Part shown: positions 17,114-24,313 of the stretch, piece by piece
Numbering within the stretch: position 1 is the first letter of the stretch
Layout: each line of letters starts with the position of its first letter
Source: Thiogranum sp.
Lineage (GTDB): Bacteria; Pseudomonadota; Gammaproteobacteria; DSM-19610
Length of the DNA stretch: 64,000 nt
NCBI GenBank assembly: GCA_024636585.1
Contig: JAGXGS010000071.1
Span: 53,298 to 117,297 of the forward strand
Direction: 5' to 3'
The notes under the pieces: model-generated
Seen by the model: only the letters and a program-made list of their open reading frames with translations
Databases searched by the model: none
Told to the model about the DNA's origin: nothing
Translations under genes and position numbers: made by a program

Positions 17114-17830
17114 TCAAACAGCGGATTTCCGATCAGCTGTGATCTCGTGCACCGCTTTGATCCCCTTATGCGGAATAAACAACCCGCAGCCGATTTTCTT
17201 GTAGTCGCCGATGCCCTGCTGCTGCAACAGCACCGCCTCTTCGACTTCCAGGTCGGCAAGCATCATGCTGCGGGTGAACAGATCTCCGTCCGGATGGCGA
17301 ATGACGTGGGTGCGCCCGCACAGCAACTTGCGCACACTGATACCAATTGCACGCAGCTGCTCAGCACCGTAAGCCATGAATGCATCCTCATCGTCCTGCT
17401 CAATACCCTCCGGGACGACAACATAGCGTGCGAATTGTGTAGAGAGAGTGGCAAACAGTTTGACCCGCGCAGCACCGACTTCCAGCGTATGACCATCGAT
17501 ATCCAGAGTTCTGCCAGTCAGCGCATGCGCATCCTCGATGCGGTGCCGGGGTACCCTGAGCATGATGCGCGAACGCCGCGACAGATGCAGCACTTCGTCC
17601 GCACCCTGATCGGGGCGAATCCAGCCATTGCCCGACTCGGCGCCGTGAATCAGATGAATCCCCGCCTGAGGTTCCTGATCGATCCACCCAAGTGCATCAC
17701 GCACTGCGCTGGAAAAACTGTAGGCGTGTTCAAGCGGCACACTGCGACAACTGATGTTGTAGACCATGTCCACCACATCATCGGGCACTGTAAAAGGCCC
17801 GTTTTCATCTTTTTTGTCTTCCCAGAACAT
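17114..17830 (-). CDS. Cas6/Cmx6-like protein without a CRISPR locus
   Basis: 238 residues from the ATG at 17830; a GTG four codons earlier is an alternative. The C-terminal segment GIGDYKKIGCGLFIPHKGI (about residues 206-224) has the glycine-rich loop pattern of Cas6 endoribonucleases. The opening MFWEDKK and the SRRSRIMLRVPRHRI region resemble proteins annotated as type I-MYXAN Cas6/Cmx6. Cas6 cuts CRISPR precursor RNA, but no repeat array and no other cas gene occur in this window. The gene sits between a DsrC-like gene and genes divergent from dsr, so a non-CRISPR RNA-binding role is possible. The family call is from memory of its motifs. Confidence 0.68.
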   Translation of the reverse strand: MFWEDKKDENGPFTVPDDVVDMVYNISCRSVPLEHAYSFSSAVRDALGWIDQEPQAGIHLIHGAESGNGWIRPDQGADEVLHLSRRSRIMLRVPRHRIEDAHALTGRTLDIDGHTLEVGAARVKLFATLSTQFARYVVVPEGIEQDDEDAFMAYGAEQLRAIGISVRKLLCGRTHVIRHPDGDLFTRSMMLADLEVEEAVLLQQQGIGDYKKIGCGLFIPHKGIKAVHEITADRKSAV

Positions 17831-17872
17831 AAGCTCTACCACCGGACCAGAACTGAGCCTGATCCGTATCTG

Positions 17873-18076
17873 CTAGTTTCGGTTGCTGACCGCGAATGCC
17901 GCTTCCAGCCGATCCTCCCAGGTTTCCGGAGTATCGGGAAATGGCGGCCTCACATCCATTTGAAAAAAACGCTCGCCGGCACGCGCCTTGTTTTCCACGA
18001 CCGTCACCAGTTCGTCGAAAGACTGCAGTTCGTGGTGCTGCAAAAGAATTTCACTCAAACATAACATGCGTATCAT
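17873..18076 (-). CDS. Small 67-residue protein of unknown function
   Basis: 67 residues (MIRMLCLSEILLQHHELQSF at the start, then a helix and a Pro-rich DVRPPFPDTPETWEDRL). No motif recognised. It overlaps the 3' end of the TauD-like gene by 26 bases and ends 42 bases before the Cas6-like start, so it is probably translated from the same transcript. A start at the second Met (18067) is also possible. Confidence 0.62.
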   Translation of the reverse strand: MIRMLCLSEILLQHHELQSFDELVTVVENKARAGERFFQMDVRPPFPDTPETWEDRLEAAFAVSNRN

Positions 18077-19058
18077 GTGCCTCGATTTGCTGATCGGTCA
18101 CCCGATCGAAATAGCGCGCCCGGTATAAAAGTCGCGTCTGACCGGCGGCAGGATCGTCGCTGAATTCGGTCCTGCAGTGCAGCGCGTTGTTGCTGATCAC
18201 GCCTTCGCCGGACTGCATTCGGTGCCGAAATATATAGGCTGAATGCTCCTGAAACAAGTTCAGCAGACATTCTGCCGCCGCCTGTGTGGTTGAATCCTGC
18301 TTCCAGAAAATATTTCGGGCACGTGCTGAATACCGCATGTGCAGTCGACCCGCAGGATCGATTGAAAAAACCGGCCCGGTCTGCTCTGGACGAATCTCCC
18401 GGCCATTCTGAATGTTCGCCGGAATCGTCATTGCATCCGGTGCCATCAGCGCGCGCACATACGCTACGTTTTCATCGCGCAGCTGTAGATAAGCGATTTC
18501 GTGATCCAGAAATGCATTTTCACCGCCTTCGGCGGCAGGTTGAACACAATGCAGAATCACCCCACGAATCTGCTGATCCGGACTGTTGTAGTAACCGTCG
18601 GTATGCCAGTTGAGTCGCCTGTTTGTATACGGAATGTACTCGCCCTCTCGGCGCGCCTCGACCACGCGCAATGACGTGATGCTGTCTTCATCCGCACACA
18701 GATTACTGTCCAGCCGGTGCAGCCCGAGCTGCTGCCCGAGCCGGTGAATCAATTTTTTATCGGCGCCGTCAGAATCACGGAGCCGGTAAATCACCGTATT
18801 GGCTCGCGCCAGGGTGGCATGGAGCTGCGACCGCTCGCTTGCAGACAAATGCGAGCCATCTTCGATTTCCACCAGCAACTCGGTAGTCGAGGCTGGATAG
18901 CAGGCGAGCTTGTGTGCCCGCCATACCTCATACTCGCGGGGGTTGCCGGGATCGAAGGGCGATGCTGCCGTTGGAACTGAATCAGCAGCCTGGCGTGGTG
19001 ATATCATTGCAAACTCAAACCTTGGGAACCGGAGCGTCATTTTAGCAGAATTGATCAT
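18051..19058 (-). CDS. TauD/TfdA-family Fe(II)/2OG dioxygenase
   Basis: 335 residues with the TauD-type iron site HTD at about 152-154 (LNWHTDGYYN) and a distal histidine in NNALHCRTEF, followed by arginines in TRLLYRARYF that can hold 2-oxoglutarate. Family members hydroxylate sulfonates, betaines and other small molecules; the substrate here is unknown. It is the first gene of the minus-strand group divergent from dsr, facing dsrA across a 441-base gap. Alternative starts at 19040 and 19007 exist, and the latter has an AAGG upstream. The enzyme could feed organosulfur metabolism, but that is inference. Confidence 0.9.
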   Translation of the reverse strand: MINSAKMTLRFPRFEFAMISPRQAADSVPTAASPFDPGNPREYEVWRAHKLACYPASTTELLVEIEDGSHLSASERSQLHATLARANTVIYRLRDSDGADKKLIHRLGQQLGLHRLDSNLCADEDSITSLRVVEARREGEYIPYTNRRLNWHTDGYYNSPDQQIRGVILHCVQPAAEGGENAFLDHEIAYLQLRDENVAYVRALMAPDAMTIPANIQNGREIRPEQTGPVFSIDPAGRLHMRYSARARNIFWKQDSTTQAAAECLLNLFQEHSAYIFRHRMQSGEGVISNNALHCRTEFSDDPAAGQTRLLYRARYFDRVTDQQIEAHDTHVMFE

Positions 19059-19180
19059 GGCAGCCGGACCGCAATACCGCTACATATTCCATGGACATGA
19101 CGACACGTAGCGAAAAATCAACCGGTTAAGGCAGACCATGTGAATATAAGCTGTTGTTAATATTCGGATATATCACAGGC

Positions 19181-19210
19181 ATGGCAATCTCCCACGACTC
19201 ACTTTATACT
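19181..19210 (+). promoter_or_regulatory. Candidate sigma-70 promoter of the dsr operon
   Basis: ATGGCA (19181-19186, four of six matches to the -35 consensus), an 18-base spacer, and TATACT (19205-19210, five of six matches to the -10). It is the best match I could find in the region by eye; it is not experimentally supported. Confidence 0.35.
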
Positions 19211-19280
19211 CCCGGCGCGCGCAGGATCAGGTTTGTATGTATCTCATTGGAGATAGTGTTGCCTATAGCGTACACCCCAA

Positions 19281-19336
19281 GGGTAGGATTCTCTGAATCG
19301 ATTCATGCTCCTAGACTCCTACCCGTCAGATGACGG
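19281..19336 (+). promoter_or_regulatory. Nested and overlapping dyads in the dsr leader
   Basis: The outer 8-base inverted repeat (19281-19288 / 19317-19324) encloses the palindrome at 19295-19304. It abuts and slightly overlaps a second perfect dyad at 19323-19336. They could be operator sites for a dimeric regulator or alternative RNA stems. No T-tract follows, so a simple terminator is unlikely. Confidence 0.5.
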
Positions 19337-19499
19337 AGCTGCGCCTCGGTTTAACGGGTGCTGATATGCGAGCTTCGACACATTATTGAAAGATTCAGGC
19401 AATCAGGATTTTAGGTTAGTAACCCGAACGTATTTTTCTGCAACGGTGGCACGAGCGTACGTCGCAACCACCATTAACAACTTCGAAGGAGAAGAGGCC

Positions 19500-20753
19500 A
19501 TGGCTGATAAGCACCATCCAACGCCAATGCTTGACGAACTGGAAAGTGGTCCCTGGCCGAGTTTCGTATCCGGCATAAAGCGCCTGCGCGATTCACACCC
19601 CGATGAGCGCATCCGGAAAGTCACAAATTCCCTGCTCGGTCAGCTTGAACACTCTTATGAAACCCGCAAGGGTTACTGGAAAGGCGGCACCGTATCCGTA
19701 TTCGGTTATGGCGGCGGCATCATTCCACGTTTCTCAGAAGTCGGTGATGCGTTCCCTGAATCCAGAGAATTCCACACCCTGCGCGTGCAGCCATCACCAG
19801 CCAACTATTACACGACCGATATGCTCCGCAAACTCGGCGACAGCTGGGAAAAATGGGGTTCGGGCCTGCAGACCTTCCACGGCCAGACCGGCAACATCAT
19901 GTTCATCGGTACCACTACCGAGAACACTCAGCACTTCTTCGACGAAATCAATGAATACGGCTGGGATCTCGGCGGCGCCGGACCCTGCGTTCGTACTGCC
20001 ATGTCCTGCGTCGGTTCGGCACGCTGCGAAATGTCCTGTGCAAACGAGCACGGCATTCACCGTCACCTGGTGAACAGCTTCACCGATGACGTGCATCGCC
20101 CGGCATTGCCGTACAAGTTCAAGTTCAAGGTTTCCGGCTGTCCCAATGACTGCCAGAACTCCATTGAACGTTCCGATTTCGCTGTGATCGGCACCTGGCG
20201 CGACGATATGAAAGTCGACCAGGAAGAGGTCAAGGGCTACGTCGCGAAGAAGGGTCGTCAGTACATCATTGATAACGTAATCACCCGTTGCCCGACCCAG
20301 GCGCTGAGCCTGAATGACGACGACACCCTGGCCGTCGACAATCGCAACTGCGTGCGCTGCATGCACTGCCTGAACGTCATGCCGAAAGCACTGCATCCCG
20401 GCGACGACAAGGGCGTGACCATTCTGATCGGCGGCAAGCGTACGCTGAAGATCGGCGATCTGATGGGCACCGTCGTTGTTCCTTTCAAGAAGCTCGAAAC
20501 CGAGGAAGATTACGAGTCCCTGGTAGAGATGGCGGAAGAAATCATCGACTTCTGGGCCGAGAATGGTCTGGAGCACGAGCGCTGCGGCGAGATGATCGAG
20601 CGCATCGGCCTGGTGAACTTCCTTGAAGGCATCGGTGTGGACGTCGACCCGAACATGGTCAGCAGTCCGCGGCAGTCCTCATATGTCCGCATGGACACCT
20701 GGGACGAAGAGGCCGAGAAGTGGTTCGACCGCAAGGCCGAAGGCGCTGCCTGA
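19500..20753 (+). CDS. dsrA: Dissimilatory sulfite reductase alpha subunit, oxidative type
   Basis: 417 residues from the ATG at 19500, supported by AAGGAG (19486-19491). DsrA and DsrB form the siroheme enzyme that in sulfur oxidisers runs in reverse, oxidising sulfur on DsrC to sulfite. The siroheme-[4Fe-4S] ligands are seen as CVGSARCEMSC and, further on, CPNDCQNS. An inserted ferredoxin domain has NCVRCMHCLNVMP plus a Cys in TRCPTQAL. The sequence FGYGGGIIPRFSEV and the operon with dsrEFH and dsrL mark the oxidative lineage. It is the first gene of the operon; a strong hairpin separates it from dsrB. Confidence 0.98.
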   Translation: MADKHHPTPMLDELESGPWPSFVSGIKRLRDSHPDERIRKVTNSLLGQLEHSYETRKGYWKGGTVSVFGYGGGIIPRFSEVGDAFPESREFHTLRVQPSPANYYTTDMLRKLGDSWEKWGSGLQTFHGQTGNIMFIGTTTENTQHFFDEINEYGWDLGGAGPCVRTAMSCVGSARCEMSCANEHGIHRHLVNSFTDDVHRPALPYKFKFKVSGCPNDCQNSIERSDFAVIGTWRDDMKVDQEEVKGYVAKKGRQYIIDNVITRCPTQALSLNDDDTLAVDNRNCVRCMHCLNVMPKALHPGDDKGVTILIGGKRTLKIGDLMGTVVVPFKKLETEEDYESLVEMAEEIIDFWAENGLEHERCGEMIERIGLVNFLEGIGVDVDPNMVSSPRQSSYVRMDTWDEEAEKWFDRKAEGAA

Positions 20754-20785
20754 TCCGGCAGAGGTCCCACGTCTCAGCAAGTTCG

Positions 20786-20822
20786 CCGGTTTCGGGGCGG
20801 GGTCATCCCGCCCCGAAACCGG
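20786..20822 (+). other. 16-bp intercistronic hairpin between dsrA and dsrB
   Basis: Perfect inverted repeat CCGGTTTCGGGGCGGG / CCCGCCCCGAAACCGG with a 5-base loop and no T-tract. It fills most of the 104-base gap. It probably acts as an mRNA stability or processing element rather than a terminator, because dsrB and the rest of the operon follow. Confidence 0.9.
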
Positions 20823-20857
20823 TCCAGACAGCACTCATGAATTGTTAGGAGAGTAAA

Positions 20858-21934
20858 ATGTCGATGGCAGATATGAGAGAACCAGTCGAGTCAGGTTGTC
20901 CCGACGGTTTCCAGTACATGCATCCGGTTATGCGCAAGAACTTCGGTAACTGGAAGTACCACGATGATCCACAACCCGGCGTGCTTCGCCACGTTGCTTT
21001 CAGCGGCGACCAGGTTTTCACGGTCAAGGCCGGAACCCAGCGCATCCTGGATGTTTTCACACTGCGCAAGCTGTGCGAGATCGGTGACAAGTTCGCCGAT
21101 GGTTTTATCCGTTTCACGATCCGTTCCAACATTGAATATATCGTAGACGACGAAGCCAAGGTCCAGCCTCTGATCACTGCGCTGACCGACGCCGGTTTCG
21201 TAGTCGGCGGCACCAAGAACTCAGTCACCTCCCTTTCGCACACTCAGGGCTGGCTGCATTGCGATATTCCGGGTACTGACGCTTCCGGTGTCGTGAAATC
21301 CATGATGGACGAGCTGATCGGCGAGTTCACCGCCTGGAACATGCCGAACCGCGTGCATATCACCACTTCCTGCTGCCAGATCAACTGTGGTGGACAGGGC
21401 GATATCGCCATCAACGTTCAGCACACCAAGCCGCCGAAGATCAATCACAGCCTGGTCTCGAATGTTTGCGAACGTCCGTCCGTTGTTGCGCGCTGCCCGG
21501 TTGCTGCAATTCGTCCGGCCATGGTCAACGGCAAGCCTTCTCTCGAAGTCGACGAGAAGAAATGCATTTGTTGTGGCGCCTGTTACCCACCCTGCCCGCC
21601 CATGCAGATCAATGATGCGGAACACACCAAGCTTGCGGTCTGGGTTGGTGGTAACCACTCCAATGCACGTGGCAAGCCGACTTTCCAGAAGCTGGTTGCT
21701 TCCGGTATTCCGAACAATCCGCCACGCTGGCCTGAAGCCACGGCGATCGTCAAGAATATCCTGAAGTGCTACAAGGAAGACGCCAAGGACTGGGAACGCA
21801 TCAACGACTGGATCGAGCGTATCGGCTGGCCGCGGTTCTTTGAAAAGACCGGTCTTCCGTTCACCAAGTTCCACGTTGATAACTGGCGCGGTGCTCGTGC
21901 GAGCCTGAATGCTTCCACTCACATCCGCTTCTGA
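20858..21934 (+). CDS. dsrB: Dissimilatory sulfite reductase beta subunit, oxidative type
   Basis: 358 residues, catalytic partner of DsrA. The siroheme-[4Fe-4S] site is visible as TTSCCQINCGGQGD. The ferredoxin domain has KKCICCGACYPPCPPM, with a further Cys in VVARCPVAAI. The front GCPDGFQYMHPVMRKNFG is typical of DsrB. AGGAG lies just before the ATG at 20858, and a second ATG three codons later is possible. DsrC docks its C-terminal arm into the channel between the two subunits. Confidence 0.98.
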   Translation: MSMADMREPVESGCPDGFQYMHPVMRKNFGNWKYHDDPQPGVLRHVAFSGDQVFTVKAGTQRILDVFTLRKLCEIGDKFADGFIRFTIRSNIEYIVDDEAKVQPLITALTDAGFVVGGTKNSVTSLSHTQGWLHCDIPGTDASGVVKSMMDELIGEFTAWNMPNRVHITTSCCQINCGGQGDIAINVQHTKPPKINHSLVSNVCERPSVVARCPVAAIRPAMVNGKPSLEVDEKKCICCGACYPPCPPMQINDAEHTKLAVWVGGNHSNARGKPTFQKLVASGIPNNPPRWPEATAIVKNILKCYKEDAKDWERINDWIERIGWPRFFEKTGLPFTKFHVDNWRGARASLNASTHIRF

Positions 21935-21963
21935 CAGGGATCAGGGAGCATTAGGAGCACTAC

Positions 21964-22356
21964 ATGAAGTTATCGATACTGGTCAATGAAGGTCCATATC
22001 AGCACCAGGCTGCTGACACTGCGATTCAATTCACCAAGGCGGCGGTCGCCAGGGGACACGAGATTTTTCGGGTGTTCTTCTACCATGACGGCGTGAATAA
22101 CGGTACACGTTTTGCGGTTCCCCCGCAGGACGACCGTAACATCACTGCCCAGTGGACCGCCCTGGCCGAGGAGCACAATCTGGACCTGGTCCTTTGCATC
22201 GCCGCTGCACAGCGGCGCGGCATTCTCGATGAGAACGAGGCCAAGCGTCAGGGGAAAGATGGCAATAACATCGCCCCCGGCTTCCGGATATCCGGTCTTG
22301 GTCAGCTTATTGAAGCAGGTATCCAGTCCGATCGTCTGGTCATATTTGGCGATTAA
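21964..22356 (+). CDS. dsrE: Sulfur relay protein DsrE
   Basis: 130 residues, the persulfide-carrying subunit of the hexameric DsrE2F2H2 complex. The essential cysteine is at residue 78 in LDLVLCIAAAQRRG, the same position as Cys78 in Allochromatium vinosum. The Rossmann-like start MKLSILVNEGPYQHQAAD is typical of TusD/DsrE. It hands sulfur to DsrC. Presence of dsrEFH is a marker of sulfur-oxidising rather than sulfate-reducing organisms. Confidence 0.97.
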   Translation: MKLSILVNEGPYQHQAADTAIQFTKAAVARGHEIFRVFFYHDGVNNGTRFAVPPQDDRNITAQWTALAEEHNLDLVLCIAAAQRRGILDENEAKRQGKDGNNIAPGFRISGLGQLIEAGIQSDRLVIFGD

Positions 22357-22383
22357 AAGTCTTAGAGTTGAGGAAGTAGAGTT

Positions 22384-22776
22384 ATGGCAGAACCATGGGA
22401 AGATGAACCGGAAGGTCCAGTCCGAAAGTTCATGTACGTCAATCGTCGCGCACCATACGGCACGATCTATGCCCTGGAATCGCTGGAAGTTGTTCTGATC
22501 GCCGCTGCATTTGAACAGGACGTCACACTGGTTTTCATGGATGACGGTGTCTTTCAGATCAAGAAAGGACAGAGTACTGAGGCTATCGGTGTGAAGAATT
22601 TCTCTCCGACCTACCGCGCTCTCGAAGGTTACGACGTTGAGAAACTGTACGTGTCACGGGAATCACTGGAATCGCGGGGATTGACTACCGATGACCTGGT
22701 GGTGCCGGTACAGGTGCTCGACAAAGATCAGCTGGCGGCACTGATGGAAGAGCAGGAAGTCATTCTGAGCTTCTGA
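22384..22776 (+). CDS. dsrF: Sulfur relay protein DsrF
   Basis: 130 residues of the DsrE/DsrF (TusC) fold, structural subunit of the DsrEFH hexamer. It shows FMYVNRRAPYGTIYALESLE at the start and LVFMDDGVFQIKKGQ in the middle. The protein contains no cysteine at all, which agrees with DsrF not being the sulfur-transferring subunit. It lies 27 bases after dsrE and 16 before dsrH. Confidence 0.97.
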   Translation: MAEPWEDEPEGPVRKFMYVNRRAPYGTIYALESLEVVLIAAAFEQDVTLVFMDDGVFQIKKGQSTEAIGVKNFSPTYRALEGYDVEKLYVSRESLESRGLTTDDLVVPVQVLDKDQLAALMEEQEVILSF

Positions 22777-22792
22777 GACGGAGAGAAAATAA

Positions 22793-23101
22793 ATGGCAAT
22801 GTTACACACCATAAACAAATCGCCTTTCGAGCGCCGCACTCTCGATGCTGCGCTGCGTCACGCGGTGAAGGGCTCCGGCATCCTGTTGATCGAAGACGGT
22901 GTCTACGCCGCATTCGACGGCACGATAGTCGCTGATAAAGTTAAAGCCGCCATGGCAGATCACGAGATCTATGTGCTCGGCCCCGACGTATCAGCACGCG
23001 GAATGTCGGAAGAGCATGTTATTAATGGAGTGAAAATCGTCGACTACGACGGTTTTGTTGACCTTGTTACGCAGTACGACAAGGTTCAGTCTTGGTTATA
23101 A
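22793..23101 (+). CDS. dsrH: Sulfur relay protein DsrH, with Ala at the usual Cys20 position
   Basis: 102 residues of the DsrH/TusB family: MAMLHTINKSPFERRTLDAA at the start and ILLIEDGVYAAFDG after it. In characterised DsrH a cysteine is conserved at position 20. Here codon 20 is GCG, alanine, and there is no other cysteine. In A. vinosum the DsrE cysteine, not this one, is the essential residue, so the complex can still work. With DsrF also lacking cysteine, DsrE Cys78 is the only thiol of this DsrEFH complex in the relevant region. Confidence 0.96.
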   Translation: MAMLHTINKSPFERRTLDAALRHAVKGSGILLIEDGVYAAFDGTIVADKVKAAMADHEIYVLGPDVSARGMSEEHVINGVKIVDYDGFVDLVTQYDKVQSWL

Positions 23102-23142
23102 ATCGCTAACGCTTGCATAGTGTTGCAAACAGGAGAGTTATC

Positions 23143-23475
23143 ATGGCAATCGAAGTAAACGGCAAATCATACGATACCGACGAAGAAGGCTACCTGGCGG
23201 ATCTGAACCAGTGGGAAGCTGAAGTCGCCACCGCTATGGCACAGGCTGACGGCACCGAACTGACTGACAGTCACTGGGAAGTGATCAACTTCCTGCGCGA
23301 GTACTATGAAGAGTACCAGATTGCGCCGGCTGTTCGCGTTCTCACCAAGGCCATTGGCAAGAAGCTGGGCAAGGACAAAGGCAACAGCAAGTATCTGTAT
23401 GAGCTGTTCCCTTACGGCCCGGCCAAGCAGGCATGTAAGTATGCCGGACTGCCGAAACCTACCGGTTGCGTCTGA
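23143..23475 (+). CDS. dsrC: Sulfur carrier protein DsrC with both redox cysteines
   Basis: 110 residues from the ATG at 23143, with AGGAG seven bases upstream; the frame is open further upstream but without a ribosome site. The C-terminal arm ends AKQACKYAGLPKPTGCV: Cys98 and the penultimate Cys109 are the two redox residues that form the trisulfide substrate of DsrAB. It receives sulfur from DsrEFH and is reoxidised through DsrMKJOP. A G-rich/C-rich hairpin follows before dsrM. Confidence 0.98.
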   Translation: MAIEVNGKSYDTDEEGYLADLNQWEAEVATAMAQADGTELTDSHWEVINFLREYYEEYQIAPAVRVLTKAIGKKLGKDKGNSKYLYELFPYGPAKQACKYAGLPKPTGCV

Positions 23476-23492
23476 TAAGCAGATAGCCGATG

Positions 23493-23515
23493 CCGCGGGG
23501 GGCTCTGTCCCCCTG
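23493..23515 (+). other. GC hairpin between dsrC and dsrM
   Basis: GCGGGGGG / CCCCCTGC with a short loop in the 78-base gap after dsrC. No T-tract. It could protect the 3' end of an abundant dsrC-containing transcript or reduce read-through into dsrM. Confidence 0.55.
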
Positions 23516-23553
23516 CGTTCAAATTTACTGTTATTGACGGAGGAGTGAGAAGC

Positions 23554-24291
23554 GTGTCATTAGTGACGACTCTTTATGTCGGGCTTTTCTACCTGGCGAC
23601 ACTTGTGCTGGTAGTTGGTCTGACTTTGCGCATCGTAAAATACGCGAAGACACCCGCTCCCCTCAAAATTCCTACTATGCCGGCGCCGTTGACGGAAGCC
23701 GGTGTAGCCAGACGCATGTTCCGTGAAGTCGTGTTTTTCGAGAGCCTGTTCCGGGCCAGCAAATGGACCTGGATTTTCGGCTGGCTGTTCCACTTCGGTC
23801 TGTTGCTGGTTCTGTTGCGCCACCTGCGCTACTTCACCGAACCTGTCTGGTTCTGGGTCAACTGGATACAGCCGTTCGGCAAGTACGCCGCCTTCGCCAT
23901 GCTGGCCGGTCTTCTCGGACTCTGGGCACGGCGGTTTCTGGTCGATCGCGTACGCTATATATCAACCCCTTCCGATCACCTGATGCTGGCACTGCTGGTA
24001 GGTATCGCTTTAAGCGGGCTTGGCATGGCTTACCTGGTGCACACCGATATTGTGGCAGTCAAAGGGTTTTTCCTCGGCTTGATGTATTTCTCGCCACAAC
24101 CCTTGCCTGCAGATCCACTGCTCCTCGTTCATCTGGGTCTGGTAGTGGCATTGATGCTGGTATTTCCGTTCAGCAAACTGCTGCATGCGCCGGGCGTATT
24201 CTTCAGCCCGACCCGCAACCAGAACGACAATTCGCGTGAGCGACGACACATCGCAGGCTGGGCAGAACAGCTTGAAGCCGGTGAACGGTAG
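23554..24291 (+). CDS. dsrM: DsrM, membrane cytochrome b subunit (NarI-like)
   Basis: 245 residues from the GTG at 23554, chosen because GGAGGAG (23539-23545) is eight bases upstream; an in-frame GTG at 23545 overlaps that site. Five to six membrane segments are visible, with histidines such as WLFHFGLLL, LLRHLRYF and LLVHLGLVV able to bind heme b. DsrM is the quinone-reactive subunit of DsrMKJOP, which links DsrC to the membrane quinone pool. It is followed by dsrK after 22 bases. Confidence 0.96.
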   Translation: MSLVTTLYVGLFYLATLVLVVGLTLRIVKYAKTPAPLKIPTMPAPLTEAGVARRMFREVVFFESLFRASKWTWIFGWLFHFGLLLVLLRHLRYFTEPVWFWVNWIQPFGKYAAFAMLAGLLGLWARRFLVDRVRYISTPSDHLMLALLVGIALSGLGMAYLVHTDIVAVKGFFLGLMYFSPQPLPADPLLLVHLGLVVALMLVFPFSKLLHAPGVFFSPTRNQNDNSRERRHIAGWAEQLEAGER

Positions 24292-24313
24292 TAGCACCCG
24301 GAGGATATGACGC

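Larger units (their letters stand above)
19059..19499 (+). promoter_or_regulatory. Divergent control region and leader of the dsr operon
   Basis: 441 bases with no credible gene between the TauD-like gene and dsrA. A candidate sigma-70 promoter lies at 19181-19210. Downstream, in the presumed leader, an 8-base inverted repeat GGGTAGGA (19281-19288) / TCCTACCC (19317-19324) encloses the palindrome GAATCGATTC (19295-19304). A second dyad CCGTCA-GA-TGACGG (19323-19336) overlaps the 3' arm by two bases, so the two stems are partly exclusive. The ribosome-binding site AAGGAG (19486-19491) is eight bases before the dsrA ATG. The leader would be about 280 nucleotides long if the promoter is right. 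Confidence 0.6.

Noticed and set aside
17114..19058. Possible CRISPR array near the Cas6-like gene
   Set aside because: No direct repeats of 20 to 40 bases with regular spacing were seen here or elsewhere in the window.
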